Of a DNA stretch of 64,000 nt, positions 26,217 to 35,469 are shown one piece after another; the stretch's first letter is position 1; every line of letters starts with the position of its first letter. Position numbers and translations under genes: made by a program. The DNA is from Methylococcaceae bacterium (lineage in GTDB: Bacteria; Pseudomonadota; Gammaproteobacteria; Methylococcales; Methylococcaceae), in the NCBI GenBank assembly GCA_902810705.1, contig CADDYU010000001.1, positions 1 through 64,000 on the forward strand, written 5' to 3'. The notes under the pieces are model-generated. The model made no database searches, was not told the origin of the DNA, and saw only the letters and a program-made list of their open reading frames with translations.

Positions 26217-27190
26217 TCGGATACCTCCTCCGCCGCCTCCTCTATGCTTTCCCCCTGCTGCTCGGGATCAATGTTCTGACCTTCATCCTGTTCTTCGTCG
26301 TCAACACGCCCGATGACATGGCGCGCATGCATCTTGGGCAGAAGCACGTGACGCCCGAATCGGTGGAGAAGTGGAAGCGCGAGCGCGGCTACGACCTGCC
26401 GCTGTTCTGGAACGCCAAGGCCGGAGGCACGGAGAAGGTGACCGGGACTATCTTCTACCAGAAGTCCCTGGGGCTGTTCCTGTTCCGGTTCGGGCGCTCC
26501 GACGACGGCCGCGACATCGGCGCCGACATCGGCCAGCGCATGTGGCCCTCGCTCGCCATTGCCGTGCCCTCGCTGCTCGTGGGGCTCCTGGTGGACATCA
26601 GCGTGGCGTTGCTCCTGGTGTTCTTCCGGCTCACCTATCTGGAGTTCTGGGGCGTGGCCCTGTGCGTCGCGGCCATGTCGGTCTCGACCCTGTTCTATAT
26701 CATCGGCGGGCAGTATCTGGTGGGAAAACTCCTGCAGCTCACTCCCATTTCCGGCTACGACACCGGGCTCAACGCCTGGCGTTTCGTGGCCCTGCCGGTT
26801 CTGATCGGGATCGTGGCCGGGGTGGGTTCCGGAGCGCGCTGGTATAGGACTCTGTTCCTCGAGGAAGTGGAAAAGGATTATGTCCGCACCGCGCGGGCCA
26901 AGGGTCTGCCCGAGCCGCGGGTGTTGTTCGCCCACGTGCTCAGGAACGCCCTGATCCCCATCCTGACCGGCGTGGTGGTGGTCCTGCCGCTGCTCTTCAC
27001 CGGCAGTCTCATCACCGAATCCTTCTTCGCCATCCCAGGGCTAGGCAGCTACACCATCGACGCCATCAACCAGCAGGATTTCGCGATCGTGAGGTCCATG
27101 GTGTTCCTGGGGTCAGTGCTGTACATCCTGGGGCTGTTGCTGACCGACATTTCCTATACTCTGGTCGATCCCAGGGTGCGGTTGGGGTGA
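26213..27190 (+). CDS. Peptide/nickel-type ABC importer permease (OppB/DppB-like)
   Basis: 325 residues, starting at the ATG that overlaps the stop of the binding-protein gene. N-terminal MIGYLLRRLLYAFPLLLGIN is typical of DppB-type permeases. The inner-membrane component motif appears as DYVRTARAKGLPEPRVLFAHVLRNALIPI, the EAA loop that docks on the ATPase. A loop of about 100 residues after the first helix is longer than usual. It pairs with the second permease at 27641. Confidence 0.92.
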   Translation: MIGYLLRRLLYAFPLLLGINVLTFILFFVVNTPDDMARMHLGQKHVTPESVEKWKRERGYDLPLFWNAKAGGTEKVTGTIFYQKSLGLFLFRFGRSDDGRDIGADIGQRMWPSLAIAVPSLLVGLLVDISVALLLVFFRLTYLEFWGVALCVAAMSVSTLFYIIGGQYLVGKLLQLTPISGYDTGLNAWRFVALPVLIGIVAGVGSGARWYRTLFLEEVEKDYVRTARAKGLPEPRVLFAHVLRNALIPILTGVVVVLPLLFTGSLITESFFAIPGLGSYTIDAINQQDFAIVRSMVFLGSVLYILGLLLTDISYTLVDPRVRLG

Positions 27191-27232
27191 TGGAATCCGC
27201 CGTATCCGCCACGAATCCATGAGGACCATACG

Positions 27233-27418
27233 ATGAGAGAATATACGGCCATTACCCAGCAAGTCGGCGATTGGTGGGCGGGCTGGATCGAGGAAATTCC
27301 CGGCGTGAATTGCCAGGAACAAACCCACGAGGAACTGTTGGAGAGTCTTCGGATTATCCTGACGGAGGCTTTGGAATTTAATCGGGAAGAAGCCCTGAAT
27401 GCGGCCGGCGATCACTAG
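27233..27418 (+). CDS. hicB: HicB-type antitoxin
   Basis: 61 residues with the partial RNase H-like HicB fold: strands YTAITQQVGDWWAGWIEEIP followed by GVNCQEQTHEELLESLRIIL. It lacks the C-terminal DNA-binding extension of longer HicB proteins, so it belongs to the short class usually encoded before hicA. GAGGA lies upstream. It neutralises the HicA toxin encoded 20 bp downstream. The pair sits between two permease genes of one importer operon. Confidence 0.82.
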   Translation: MREYTAITQQVGDWWAGWIEEIPGVNCQEQTHEELLESLRIILTEALEFNREEALNAAGDH

Positions 27419-27438
27419 CGCGAAGAAAAGATCGCGGT

Positions 27439-27627
27439 ATGAAGCGGAGTGAGTCGTTGCGTTACCTGCGGGGGCAGGGTTGTGAGCTTCTTCGTGAAGC
27501 TGGACGGCATTCCTGGTGGCACGATCCCTTGCAAAACAGGCGCTCGGCTGTTCCGCGCCATACCGAAATCCAGGACGTTCTCGCCCTCAGGATAGGTCGG
27601 GATTTGGACCCGCCTCCCCTGAAATAA
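27439..27627 (+). CDS. hicA: HicA-type mRNA interferase toxin
   Basis: 62 residues with a double-stranded-RNA-binding-like fold: MKRSESLRYLRGQGCELLREAG, the catalytic histidine in GRHSWWHDP, then RRSAVPRHTEI and the C-terminal helix QDVLALRIGRDL. HicA cleaves mRNA. All key residues are present, so the toxin looks active. hicB directly precedes it. It ends 13 bp before the start of the second permease gene, so the pair shares the importer transcript or has its own promoter after 27190. Confidence 0.85.
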   Translation: MKRSESLRYLRGQGCELLREAGRHSWWHDPLQNRRSAVPRHTEIQDVLALRIGRDLDPPPLK

Positions 27628-27640
27628 CCGAAGTCGAGTC

Positions 27641-29038
27641 ATGCCGACCTTCTTCTCCACCGACATCCTCTTCTTCCTGCTCCTCCTTGGCCTCGCCGGG
27701 CTCATCTTCCATATGAGCCGGCGGGAGCATTTGCGGCGGCCCTGGCGCAAGGTGGCGCGGAGCCCAAGCGCCATGGTCTCGCTGGTGATCCTGCTTGTCT
27801 TCTTGGGTATCGCGGTTTTGGATTCGATCCGCTTCCATCCGGCGGAAAACGGCGGTGGGAACGGCGGGGCGCGGTACCGGAGCGAGCCGGTGACTTTGCT
27901 CGACGCCTGGCTCGGCCCCATCCGGGCGCGGGTGGAAAAGACCTATTCGGCGCCGTTGTCCGCCTACTCCTACGCCAAGGAAATGATCCGCCAGCCGGAC
28001 GGCGGCGAGGTCTGGGACTATCCTCGGCTGAAATACGGCGGTGCTCACCTGGCCGATCCGGCGCGCGAGAGGCCCGGCGATGTCGTGCGGATCGGCGCCC
28101 AGGGCCTGGGCGAGGGATTATTGGCATGGCTGGTGCCGGTAACGGCGTGGCTGGCCTGGCTGGGTTGGCAGGAGCGGTCCGGCTTCGCGGCGCGCTTCGG
28201 GAGCATCGTCCGCGGCGAAAGCGACGTGCCCTGGCGGACCATCGGGCTCACCCTGCTCATCATCTGCCTGGCCGGCGGGATGGTGGGCGAACTGGGACCG
28301 AAATACCACGTGCTGGGCACCGACAAGGTCGGCGAGGACGTGTTCTATCAAAGCCTCAAGAGCGTCCGCACCGGCCTTCTCATCGGCACCCTGACCACCT
28401 TCGCGACCCTGCCTTTGGCCTTGGTGTTCGGCATCCTGGCCGGTTACTTCCGCGGCTGGGTGGACGATGGCATCCAGTATCTCTACACCACACTGAACTC
28501 CGTCCCCGGCGTGCTCCTCATCGCCGCGGCCATGCTGGTGATGCAATCGTACATGGCCCGGCACGAGAACGAATTCGCGAGCCTTGCCCTTCGGGCCGAT
28601 TTTCGCCTCTTGGCCCTGTGCCTGATCCTGGGATTGACCTCCTGGACCGGGCTCTGCCGGCTATTGCGAGCCGAAACCTTGAAACTGCGCGAGCTGGAAT
28701 ACGTGCAGGCGGCGAAGGCCTTGGGGGTGCGGGAAGGCATGATTCTGCTGCGGCATATTCTTCCCAATCTATTCCACCTGGTGCTGATCTCGGTGGCCTT
28801 GGATTTCAGCTCCCTGGTGCTGGCCGAGGCGGTGCTGTCCTACATCAACATCGGCGTGGACCCGACCATGGAATCCTGGGGCAACATGATCAACAGCGCG
28901 CGCCTCGAAATGGCCCGCGACCCGGTGGTATGGTGGTCCCTGGCGGCGGCCTTCCTGTTCATGTTCGCGCTAGTCTTGCCGGCGAATCTGTTCGCCGACG
29001 CGGTCAGGGATGCCTTCGATCCGAGAAGGGGGGAATGA
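27641..29038 (+). CDS. Peptide/nickel-type ABC importer permease (OppC/DppC-like), enlarged
   Basis: 465 residues, well above the usual 300. The standard DppC part is the C-terminal 260 residues (VLGTDKVGEDVFYQSLKSVR, then YVQAAKALGVREGMILLRHI as EAA loop, then ESWGNMINSARLEMARDP). In front are an additional N-terminal helix (ILFFLLLLGLAGLIF), the usual first helix with LVILLVFLGIAVLD, and a periplasmic insert of roughly 150 residues ending in another helix (LLAWLVPVTAWLAWLGW). It works with the permease at 26213 and the fused ATPase downstream; the toxin-antitoxin pair separates the two permeases. Confidence 0.9.
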   Translation: MPTFFSTDILFFLLLLGLAGLIFHMSRREHLRRPWRKVARSPSAMVSLVILLVFLGIAVLDSIRFHPAENGGGNGGARYRSEPVTLLDAWLGPIRARVEKTYSAPLSAYSYAKEMIRQPDGGEVWDYPRLKYGGAHLADPARERPGDVVRIGAQGLGEGLLAWLVPVTAWLAWLGWQERSGFAARFGSIVRGESDVPWRTIGLTLLIICLAGGMVGELGPKYHVLGTDKVGEDVFYQSLKSVRTGLLIGTLTTFATLPLALVFGILAGYFRGWVDDGIQYLYTTLNSVPGVLLIAAAMLVMQSYMARHENEFASLALRADFRLLALCLILGLTSWTGLCRLLRAETLKLRELEYVQAAKALGVREGMILLRHILPNLFHLVLISVALDFSSLVLAEAVLSYINIGVDPTMESWGNMINSARLEMARDPVVWWSLAAAFLFMFALVLPANLFADAVRDAFDPRRGE

Positions 29039-29039
29039 G

Positions 29040-30902
29040 GTGATAGTCCCCGAGCCCTCTCGGACGAAGACGGAACCGGCCCGTGCGCTCCTCGCCGTCG
29101 CCGATCTCCGCGTCGCTTTCAGACAGGACGCCAACTGGGTGCCGGCGGTGGACGGCGTTTCCTTCCACATCGGAAAAGGCGAGAGCTTCGCCCTGGTGGG
29201 CGAATCGGGCTCGGGGAAGTCGGTGACCGCCCTGTCGGTCCTGCGCCTTCTGCCGCAGTCCGGCCGTATCCTGGGCGGCAGGGCCATGCTTGGCGATCGG
29301 GACTTGTTCGCGCTGCCGGAATTCGCCATGAGCGGCATCCGGGGCAAGCGTATCGGCATCATCTTCCAGGATCCCATGAGTTCGCTCAACCCGGTTCTGA
29401 CCGTGGGCCGCCAGATCGGCGAGGCGCTGAGCTTGCAGCGCGGGCTGAAGGGCAGGGCGCTGAAAGCCCGAGCCTTGGAGCTCCTGGATCACGTCGGCCT
29501 GCCCGATCCGGCCCGGCATTTCAACGAGTATCCGCACCAGCTGTCGGGCGGCATGCGGCAGCGGGCGATGATCGCCATCGCCTTGGCGGGCGAACCGGAC
29601 CTGCTCATCGCCGATGAGCCCACCACCGCGCTCGACGTGACCTTGCAGGCGCAAATCCTGGATCTTCTCAAGCGCTTGCAGCGGGACACCGGCATGGCCC
29701 TCTGGCTCATCACTCACGATTTCGGAGTGGTCGCGGAATTGTGCACCCGGGTCGCGGTGATGCGAGCCGGGAAAATCATCGAGCAGAACGGGCGGGGGTT
29801 TTTCGAGGGGCCGGAGCATCCGTATAGCCGGGAGTTGCTGGCGGCGATGCCGCGCCTGGATGCTCGGCTGAGGGACAGCGAAGTTGATTTCGACGATAAG
29901 GCCGTGGATGCAAGAAACCCCTTCTTGCGAGCGAGCGGAGGCGGAACCGTCGACCTTACGGAAGGCGGGGAGAGGTTGGCTTCCGCGATGAGCCGCGATG
30001 GGATCAAGAAATCCCCTTTGGATCTTCCTCGCCTCGCTCCATCTTCGGTAGGGTCGAGGATGGAGCGTCCGGAGCGGGAGGGAATCAAAGCTCCGCTCCT
30101 TGAGGTGCGGGATTTCAAGGTTCATTACCCCATCAAGAAAGGGATTTTCCAGCGCACCGTGGACACCGTCCGGGCGGTGGACGGGGTCTCCTTCAGCCTG
30201 GAGCGGGGCGAGACCCTGGCCTTGGTGGGTGAATCGGGCTGCGGCAAGACCACCCTGGGCAAGGGCCTTCTCAACCTCATCAAACCTTCCGGCGGACGGG
30301 TCCGATTCGACGGCGAGGATATCGCCGGCCTCAAGGGCGAGGCGCGGCGGAAACGCTGCGCCGAGATGCAGATCATCTTCCAGGACCCGTACTCGTCCAT
30401 GAATCCTCGCATGATCGTGGGCGATATCGTGGAGGAGGGTTTGCGCGCCCAGCATCCTGGCATCGCGGCGGAGGAGCGGCGCGAGCGGGTGGAGGATTTG
30501 CTGCGTGCGGTGGGCTTGCCTCCGGAAGCGCGCCTTCGCTATCCGCATGAGTTCTCCGGCGGGCAAAGGCAGCGCATCTGCATCGCCCGGGCCTTGGCGG
30601 TCGAGCCCAAGCTCATCGTGTGCGACGAGCCCACCAGCGCCCTGGATGTCTCCGTGCAGGCGCAAATTCTCCGGCTGTTGCGGGAGCTGAGGGAACGGCG
30701 GGGCCTCAGCTATCTTTTCATCACCCACGATTTGGCCGTGGTGGCCGCCCTGGCCGATCGCGTGGCGGTGATGCGGCGGGGCAGGATCGTCGAGATGGGC
30801 GAGACCCGCCAGGTACTTTTCGAGCCGACCCATGCCTACACCCGAGGCCTCCTCGCGGCGGTTCCCAAGCTGCGACGGACGGGGCCGTCGGGCGCGCCCT
30901 GA
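29040..30902 (+). CDS. Fused double ABC ATPase of peptide-type importer (DppD-DppF-like)
   Basis: About 620 residues. NBD1 has [22 protein letters not shown] and [14 protein letters not shown]2 has [23 protein letters not shown] and [11 protein letters not shown]. It therefore combines both ATPase subunits of the importer in one chain, an arrangement known for YejF/GsiA-type transporters. Between them is a linker of about 75 residues with poor similarity to anything. The GTG at 29040 lies 1 bp after the permease stop with a G-rich site in front; an ATG at 29010 inside the permease gene is the alternative. It is the last gene of the operon. Confidence 0.92.
   Translation: MIVPEPSRTKTEPARALLAVADLRVAFRQDANWVPAVDGVSFHIGKGESFALVGESGSGKSVTALSVLRLLPQSGRILGGRAMLGDRDLFALPEFAMSGIRGKRIGIIFQDPMSSLNPVLTVGRQIGEALSLQRGLKGRALKARALELLDHVGLPDPARHFNEYPHQLSGGMRQRAMIAIALAGEPDLLIADEPTTALDVTLQAQILDLLKRLQRDTGMALWLITHDFGVVAELCTRVAVMRAGKIIEQNGRGFFEGPEHPYSRELLAAMPRLDARLRDSEVDFDDKAVDARNPFLRASGGGTVDLTEGGERLASAMSRDGIKKSPLDLPRLAPSSVGSRMERPEREGIKAPLLEVRDFKVHYPIKKGIFQRTVDTVRAVDGVSFSLERGETLALVGESGCGKTTLGKGLLNLIKPSGGRVRFDGEDIAGLKGEARRKRCAEMQIIFQDPYSSMNPRMIVGDIVEEGLRAQHPGIAAEERRERVEDLLRAVGLPPEARLRYPHEFSGGQRQRICIARALAVEPKLIVCDEPTSALDVSVQAQILRLLRELRERRGLSYLFITHDLAVVAALADRVAVMRRGRIVEMGETRQVLFEPTHAYTRGLLAAVPKLRRTGPSGAP
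30035..30067. repeat. Inverted repeat inside the ATPase linker
   Basis: CGCTCCATC and GATGGAGCG form a perfect 9-bp stem around a 15-nt loop. A second pair (GGAGCGG ... CCGCTCC) lies within the next 35 bp. Both fall in the poorly conserved linker between the two nucleotide-binding domains, suggesting that a small palindromic element contributed to the linker. Confidence 0.45.
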
Positions 30903-30948
30903 ATTACGTCCTGGCTTGTAATCCTGAAGATCCGAAGCCCTGCGCGTG

Positions 30949-31635
30949 TTACTGGGTCGGATTGGCCTGATCTTGCAACACGTCGTTGATGGCTTCGCGC
31001 GTTTCCTCCGGAATGGTCTGTGAAGCGGCCCTCGACTGAAGCTCCGTGAGAAGTTTCGTGTAGCGCTTCGAGCCTTCCTCGCTGCCGAGGAGAAAATCCT
31101 CCAAAGTCGACAACGCGCTCAAGCGTACCTCCTCGTTTTGATCCTCCAGAGAATTCAGCAAGACGCCGAGCGTGGTATCGGAGGGTCTTTCGACATAACC
31201 CAGGTTTTGCGCGGCGGTGCTGCGAACCTCGGGGTCGGAATCGCTACTGAGAAGCTGCGTCAGGGCCGTCTCCGCTTCCTTGGTGGGGTAAGCGCCCAGT
31301 TGCTCGGCTCCCTCGATGCGTTGGGCCGGATCATTGCTGCTGATCTGAGCCAGGGCGGCATCGACCTGCTCCTTTTCGCTCTGCGCGTCGCTTTCTTCCA
31401 CCCCCGGATCAGGAAACACGGGAATGGTCTCGGCGGCCGGCGGCGCGACCGTAGGCGGCGGAGCCGGTTTGGGACCGCCGGATTCTGACGGCCTGGAATC
31501 CAGCCCATTCGAGGGGCTCTCGACGGCCGAAACCTCGGGTTTGGGAGAGTCCTGATTTCCACCCATGAAAGAGAAGAGCATGCTCGCGCCGGCTACGAGC
31601 AAGAGAGCAAGGACAAGAATTCGTTTGATCGACAT
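30949..31635 (-). CDS. Membrane-anchored HEAT-repeat protein
   Basis: 228 residues. An N-terminal hydrophobic anchor or signal (ILVLALLLVAGASMLFSF) is followed by a Pro/Ser/Glu-rich linker to about residue 85 and then HEAT-type helical repeats (IEGAEQLGAYP, PEVRSTAAQNLGYVE, EEVRLSALSTLEDFLLG). The repeats are an interaction scaffold; the partner is unknown. A close relative with the same repeat order and ending lies at 32753-33394, on the opposite strand, across a pseudogene. Confidence 0.75.
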   Translation of the reverse strand: MSIKRILVLALLLVAGASMLFSFMGGNQDSPKPEVSAVESPSNGLDSRPSESGGPKPAPPPTVAPPAAETIPVFPDPGVEESDAQSEKEQVDAALAQISSNDPAQRIEGAEQLGAYPTKEAETALTQLLSSDSDPEVRSTAAQNLGYVERPSDTTLGVLLNSLEDQNEEVRLSALSTLEDFLLGSEEGSKRYTKLLTELQSRAASQTIPEETREAINDVLQDQANPTQ

Positions 31636-31883
31636 AGGCGATGACGTTGAAGAGCCGATACCTTGGAGTAAAGCAAACTAGTTTATCAACTAATGGACCA
31701 TTTTTTAGAACCTCTGATCGTTGCCTTGGTCGCTCGCGCTCGATCAGGTCGAATTATTTTTCGTTGAAAGTGGTCGGCTCTTTCCAAGATGAAGACGTAT
31801 CGGGATAATGGCTGTGTCCTTTGGATGGACTGGCTATATATACTTCAAATACATGTATAAAAATTAAACGATGGGGACCAATA

Positions 31884-32691
31884 ATGAATAAGAAGATTCT
31901 TGAAAGTGCGGTTACCATGATTTTGGTGATTTCAGCCACTGGCGCATGGGCCCGTTGCGGGGACGTGCCACGTGCCATCCTCGACCAAGCCATTGGCTCA
32001 GCGGAGGGAGCGGGCGCGGCCACTGGTGGCTACGGCTTGGAAATGTGGGTGACGGTGGTCGACGAGACCGGCAAGATCTGTCATGTCGCCACTAGCGGCG
32101 ATTCCGGGCTGTTCGCCGGCAATAAGGAATGCTGGGCAGCCGCTTGATCTCGGCTCAGAAGGCTAATACCGCCAACGCCTTCAGCCTGGATGGTTATGCC
32201 ATTTCCACGGCGAATCTGTACAGCGTGACGCAGCCAGGCGGCAGCCTGTACGGCTTGCAGCACAGCAATCCGGTGGACGCTAGCGTCGCCTATCTCGGCA
32301 GTCCCAGGCTTTACGGCACTCCGAACGATCCCTTGAGGGGCAAGCGCATCGGCGGAATCAACGTGTTTGGCGGAGGGCTCGCCCTCTACAAAAACGGCAA
32401 GAAGATCGGTGCCATTGGCGTCTCTGGGGACACCTCCTGCCGCGACCATGCGTATGCCTGGCGGATTCGCGAGGCGCTGCAAGCTCATCCCTTGGCGCCC
32501 GCCACGGTCGGCATCACCACCTCCAACAAGGATGCCACAGGTGCCGTGCAGGCGCCGCTCGCCGGCGCGGCCAAGGCGACGAGCTCATTCTCACCGGTAC
32601 GGGCGGTTATTGGGATGTCTGGTCGCAGCCCGTCTGCCCGAATTCCACGCCGGCCGTCGGCCCGGCGAATGGCACCCTGCAAGCGCCCTGA
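31884..32691 (+). pseudogene. GlcG/HbpS-type heme-binding protein gene broken by two frameshifts
   Basis: The gene reads in three successive frames. Frame 1 (31884 to about 32131) gives a signal peptide (TMILVISATGAWA) and MWVTVVDETGKICHVATSG. Frame 2 (about 32131 to 32570) gives GSRLISAQKANTANAFSLDG and RIGGINVFGGGLALY. Frame 3 (about 32570 to 32691) gives DELILTGTGGYWDVWSQPVC and a natural stop. Joined, they form one secreted DUF336/GlcG-like protein of about 268 residues. Both shifts behave like single-base deletions. Either the gene is dead or the assembly has two errors here. Confidence 0.8.
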
Positions 32692-32752
32692 ACTCTCCCA
32701 GCCACTCGAGCGGGCAGCTCTGCTTGCTTTCCTGAGCCGCCAGGGAGTGCCC

Positions 32753-33394
32753 ATGACGAGGGAAGAGTCCTGGATCGCCGCCACTTTGGCGGCGATCGCA
32801 GCACTAGGATCCATGCCGTTGGCGGCGGCCGGACCCACCGCCGCCTTGCCAGAACCGGTGAAATCCGGGCGGACGGAGCCCCGGTTTATCGCTCCTCCCG
32901 ATCTTCGGGAACTCGCCGCCCGTCTCGGCGGCGGGATTTCCCCTACCCCGGAGCAGCGTGCCGAGCAGCGGCGCATCGAGCGTGAACAGGTGGCTCATGC
33001 CCTGCAATGGCTGCGGAGCGCCTCGGCCGAAGAGCGGATAGCGGCCGTCGAACAGCTATCCGCCTATCCTGCCCGCCAGTCGGAACGGGTTCTCGTCGGC
33101 GTTCTGGCCGAAGACCAGTCTCCGGAAGTCCGGAGTGCCGCGGCTCAAGCGCTGAGCCAGGTCCAAGAGCCCGCGCGGGAAACTTTCCAGGCTCTGCTCA
33201 GAGCGATGCGACATCCGGATGAGGAAGTCCGTCGCGGCGCTCTGGGGACCCTGGAACTCCATCTTTCCCGCAGCGATAAAGGCGCGGCCCGATTCAAGCA
33301 GATCATCCTAGCGGACCTTCGAAAGCTGGCGGCCTCGCCGAATACGGATCGGCAAACCCGGGAAGCGATAAGGGCATTGCTTGCCGAGGACTGA
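32753..33394 (+). CDS. Exported HEAT-repeat protein
   Basis: 213 residues. The signal peptide IAATLAAIAALGSMPLAAA is followed by a short linker, a charged helix (EQRAEQRRIEREQVAHAL) and HEAT repeats (RIAAVEQLSAYP, PEVRSAAAQALSQVQE, EEVRRGALGTLELHL). The order and wording of the repeats closely follow the protein at 30949-31635, so the two are paralogues. The same frame is open upstream to 32129, but that part belongs to the broken heme-binding gene; the ATG at 32753 has GGGAG upstream. Function unknown. Confidence 0.72.
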   Translation: MTREESWIAATLAAIAALGSMPLAAAGPTAALPEPVKSGRTEPRFIAPPDLRELAARLGGGISPTPEQRAEQRRIEREQVAHALQWLRSASAEERIAAVEQLSAYPARQSERVLVGVLAEDQSPEVRSAAAQALSQVQEPARETFQALLRAMRHPDEEVRRGALGTLELHLSRSDKGAARFKQIILADLRKLAASPNTDRQTREAIRALLAED

Positions 33395-33426
33395 GACTGG
33401 CTTTTCCGGATGGCCCGAGCGGGGGC

Positions 33427-34404
33427 TTAAAATGAGCCGCTGGCAGGCCAAAACACCCCCTTCGGAAGAGTGGCGGATTGGACGGAGGCCCGTCCGCCCG
33501 TGGCGGTTTGAAGCAGGGAAAAAATCTTTTCCGCGGCTTTCTTCTCCTTCTCGCTGAATTGGATGACTCGTCCCGCGCAATAATGCCGCCGCAATAGGGC
33601 TTGCACTTTTTCATCGGACTCTTGGGTCAGCGGCGCCACCTTGCGCCATACCGCCTCGGATTCGCAAATCGCCCGCTTCGCCTGATCTGCGGCCCGGAAA
33701 AAGCCGGAGAGCAGGGGGCCGTTCGCTTTGGCCCAGCTCTCCCGGAAGATGTAGCCCAAGGCCGGCACATCGGCGTCTATCCCCAGGCCCTGCATGATGG
33801 TGCGGCCGTCCAGGACTTGGCGATAGCCTGAAGCCTCCAGCTTGGCGGCGTAGTTCCAGTAGTTCAGCACCGCGTCGAGCTTGCCCTGCAGGAGCTGCTG
33901 ATTGAGAAGCGGCGGCGCGCCGAAAGTCTTGTCCACCGCTTGATCCAGGTCGAGCTGATGCAGCTTCTCCGCCAGAGCGCGCAGCAGCAGCCAGTTTTTG
34001 TCCAGGCCGCCGCCGGCGATGCCCAACCGCTTGCCCTTGAGATCGGCGACTCCGCGAACGGATGAATCGGCCGGCACCATCAGGGCCCCAGAGTTGGTTG
34101 AATAGGGCGCAAAGGTGAAATCAAGGCCCTGCGCCCGCTGCTGGGCGACCCAGATCCAATCGCCCACGATGAGGTCCACGCTGCCCCCTTGCAGGGCGAT
34201 TCTCCCCGCCTCGGCACCGGCAAGGGGCATCGTCTCGATCGTGAGGTCTTGGGCTTTGTCCAGACCCTCGTCGCGGAGAACCGCCAATTCCCAGCCCAAG
34301 GTGCCGAACGCCAGCATTCCGACTCTGATGGCGCGGGCCTCCGCCCAAGCCGGGCCGGACAGGATCAGGAAAACGAGCAGCAAAACCGGAATTCGTATGC
34401 GCAT
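33427..34404 (-). CDS. NitT/TauA-type ABC substrate-binding protein
   Basis: 325 residues. The signal peptide VLLLVFLILSGPAWA is cleaved after AEA. The mature part resembles the NMT1/SsuA/TauA periplasmic binding family: IRVGMLAFGTLGWELAVLRD, GGSVDLIVGDWIWVAQQR, LKGKRLGIAGGGLDKNWLL and LLQGKLDAVLNYWNYAAKL. These proteins bind small organic anions, sulfonates or thiamine precursors. No permease or ATPase gene is adjacent, so it is an orphan in this window; the ligand is unknown. Confidence 0.82.
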   Translation of the reverse strand: MRIRIPVLLLVFLILSGPAWAEARAIRVGMLAFGTLGWELAVLRDEGLDKAQDLTIETMPLAGAEAGRIALQGGSVDLIVGDWIWVAQQRAQGLDFTFAPYSTNSGALMVPADSSVRGVADLKGKRLGIAGGGLDKNWLLLRALAEKLHQLDLDQAVDKTFGAPPLLNQQLLQGKLDAVLNYWNYAAKLEASGYRQVLDGRTIMQGLGIDADVPALGYIFRESWAKANGPLLSGFFRAADQAKRAICESEAVWRKVAPLTQESDEKVQALLRRHYCAGRVIQFSEKEKKAAEKIFSLLQTATGGRASVQSATLPKGVFWPASGSF

Positions 34405-34833
34405 GGAAGTAAGCTTGAGGCTTGGAAGTGTTAAAGTGGGTTCGAGTTTGAAAAAGAGGAATCAGGTGGGCGTCACCGGGTGGCGAGTAGGATTAGGTTT
34501 GTCGAAAGCGCTGTTGGCTCGAAGCTTCTCTTGAGCGAGCTGGCATTTTAAGAATGGAGAAGCAATCAAGCCCCTGGCACGAGCTTCGCTATAGCTCTTT
34601 GGACCTCAACGATCAGGAGGCTGGCGTGAGTTCCGAGCACGCTGGAGAGGAACAATTGTCCCTCGCATGAACTCTCGGCACTGACGTTTTCCCGGTCTTT
34701 CAGCGCGCCCAAGGCGGGTAGATTGCCCTGAAAGGCTTAGTCCAGGTGCGGTCGTGCTTGCTCTGGATGTCCTTGAAATGCTCCCGGAGCCCACGGCTAC
34801 AATACTGTGGTTCTGACCATATAACACATTCTT
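34405..34833. other. Intergenic region before the polysaccharide locus
   Basis: About 430 bases between two divergent transcription units. No convincing frame, tRNA or insertion-sequence end was seen. It should contain the promoter for cysC and the polysaccharide genes. Confidence 0.4.
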
Positions 34834-35427
34834 ATGAGCAAGAATATCCATTGGCATCGCCCCTTGGTGACGCGAGATCGACGCGAACAGCTGAACGGCC
34901 ACAGAAGCTTTATTTTGTGGTTTACTGGACTTTCTGGCGCGGGGAAATCGACTTTGGCGCACCGAGTCGAGGAAACCCTCTACGAGCGCGGACACCATAC
35001 CTTTGTTTTTGACGGTGATAATGTCAGACATGGACTTTGCGCGGATTTAGGCTTCAGCGCGGTGGATCGGCGGGAAAATATCCGCCGCATCGGAGAGATG
35101 AGCAAGCTGTTTATCAATGCGGGCGTCATCGTGCTGACGGCTTTCATCTCGCCGTTCCGTCAGGATCGCCAGATGGTTCGGTCCATGGTCGATACGGACG
35201 ACTTCATTGAGGTATTTTGCGATACTCCCTTGGAGATTTGCGAGGAGCGTGATGTTAAAGGTCTCTACAAAAAGGCGCGTCGAGGGGAGATTCAGGAATT
35301 TACCGGGATCTCTTCACCGTACGAGCGGCCGATGAATCCCGAAATCACGGTCAACTCGGGGTACGAGGATCTTGAGACATGCGCGCGAAAGATCATCGCT
35401 TATCTGGAAGAGCGGCGAAAAATTTAG
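34834..35427 (+). CDS. cysC: Adenylylsulfate (APS) kinase
   Basis: 197 residues. The P-loop is [14 protein letters not shown]. The remaining CysC signatures are [27 protein letters not shown] and ISPFRQDR, with [21 protein letters not shown] and YERPMNPEI for substrate binding. It phosphorylates APS to PAPS, the universal sulfate donor. It is not next to cysDN or reductase genes but heads a polysaccharide cluster with a sulfotransferase 3.6 kb downstream, so its PAPS is plausibly used for glycan sulfation. Confidence 0.95.
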   Translation: MSKNIHWHRPLVTRDRREQLNGHRSFILWFTGLSGAGKSTLAHRVEETLYERGHHTFVFDGDNVRHGLCADLGFSAVDRRENIRRIGEMSKLFINAGVIVLTAFISPFRQDRQMVRSMVDTDDFIEVFCDTPLEICEERDVKGLYKKARRGEIQEFTGISSPYERPMNPEITVNSGYEDLETCARKIIAYLEERRKI

Positions 35428-35469
35428 CCGTGGTCGATCGGAATCAATTGAGAGAATGAAGTTTCGAAG

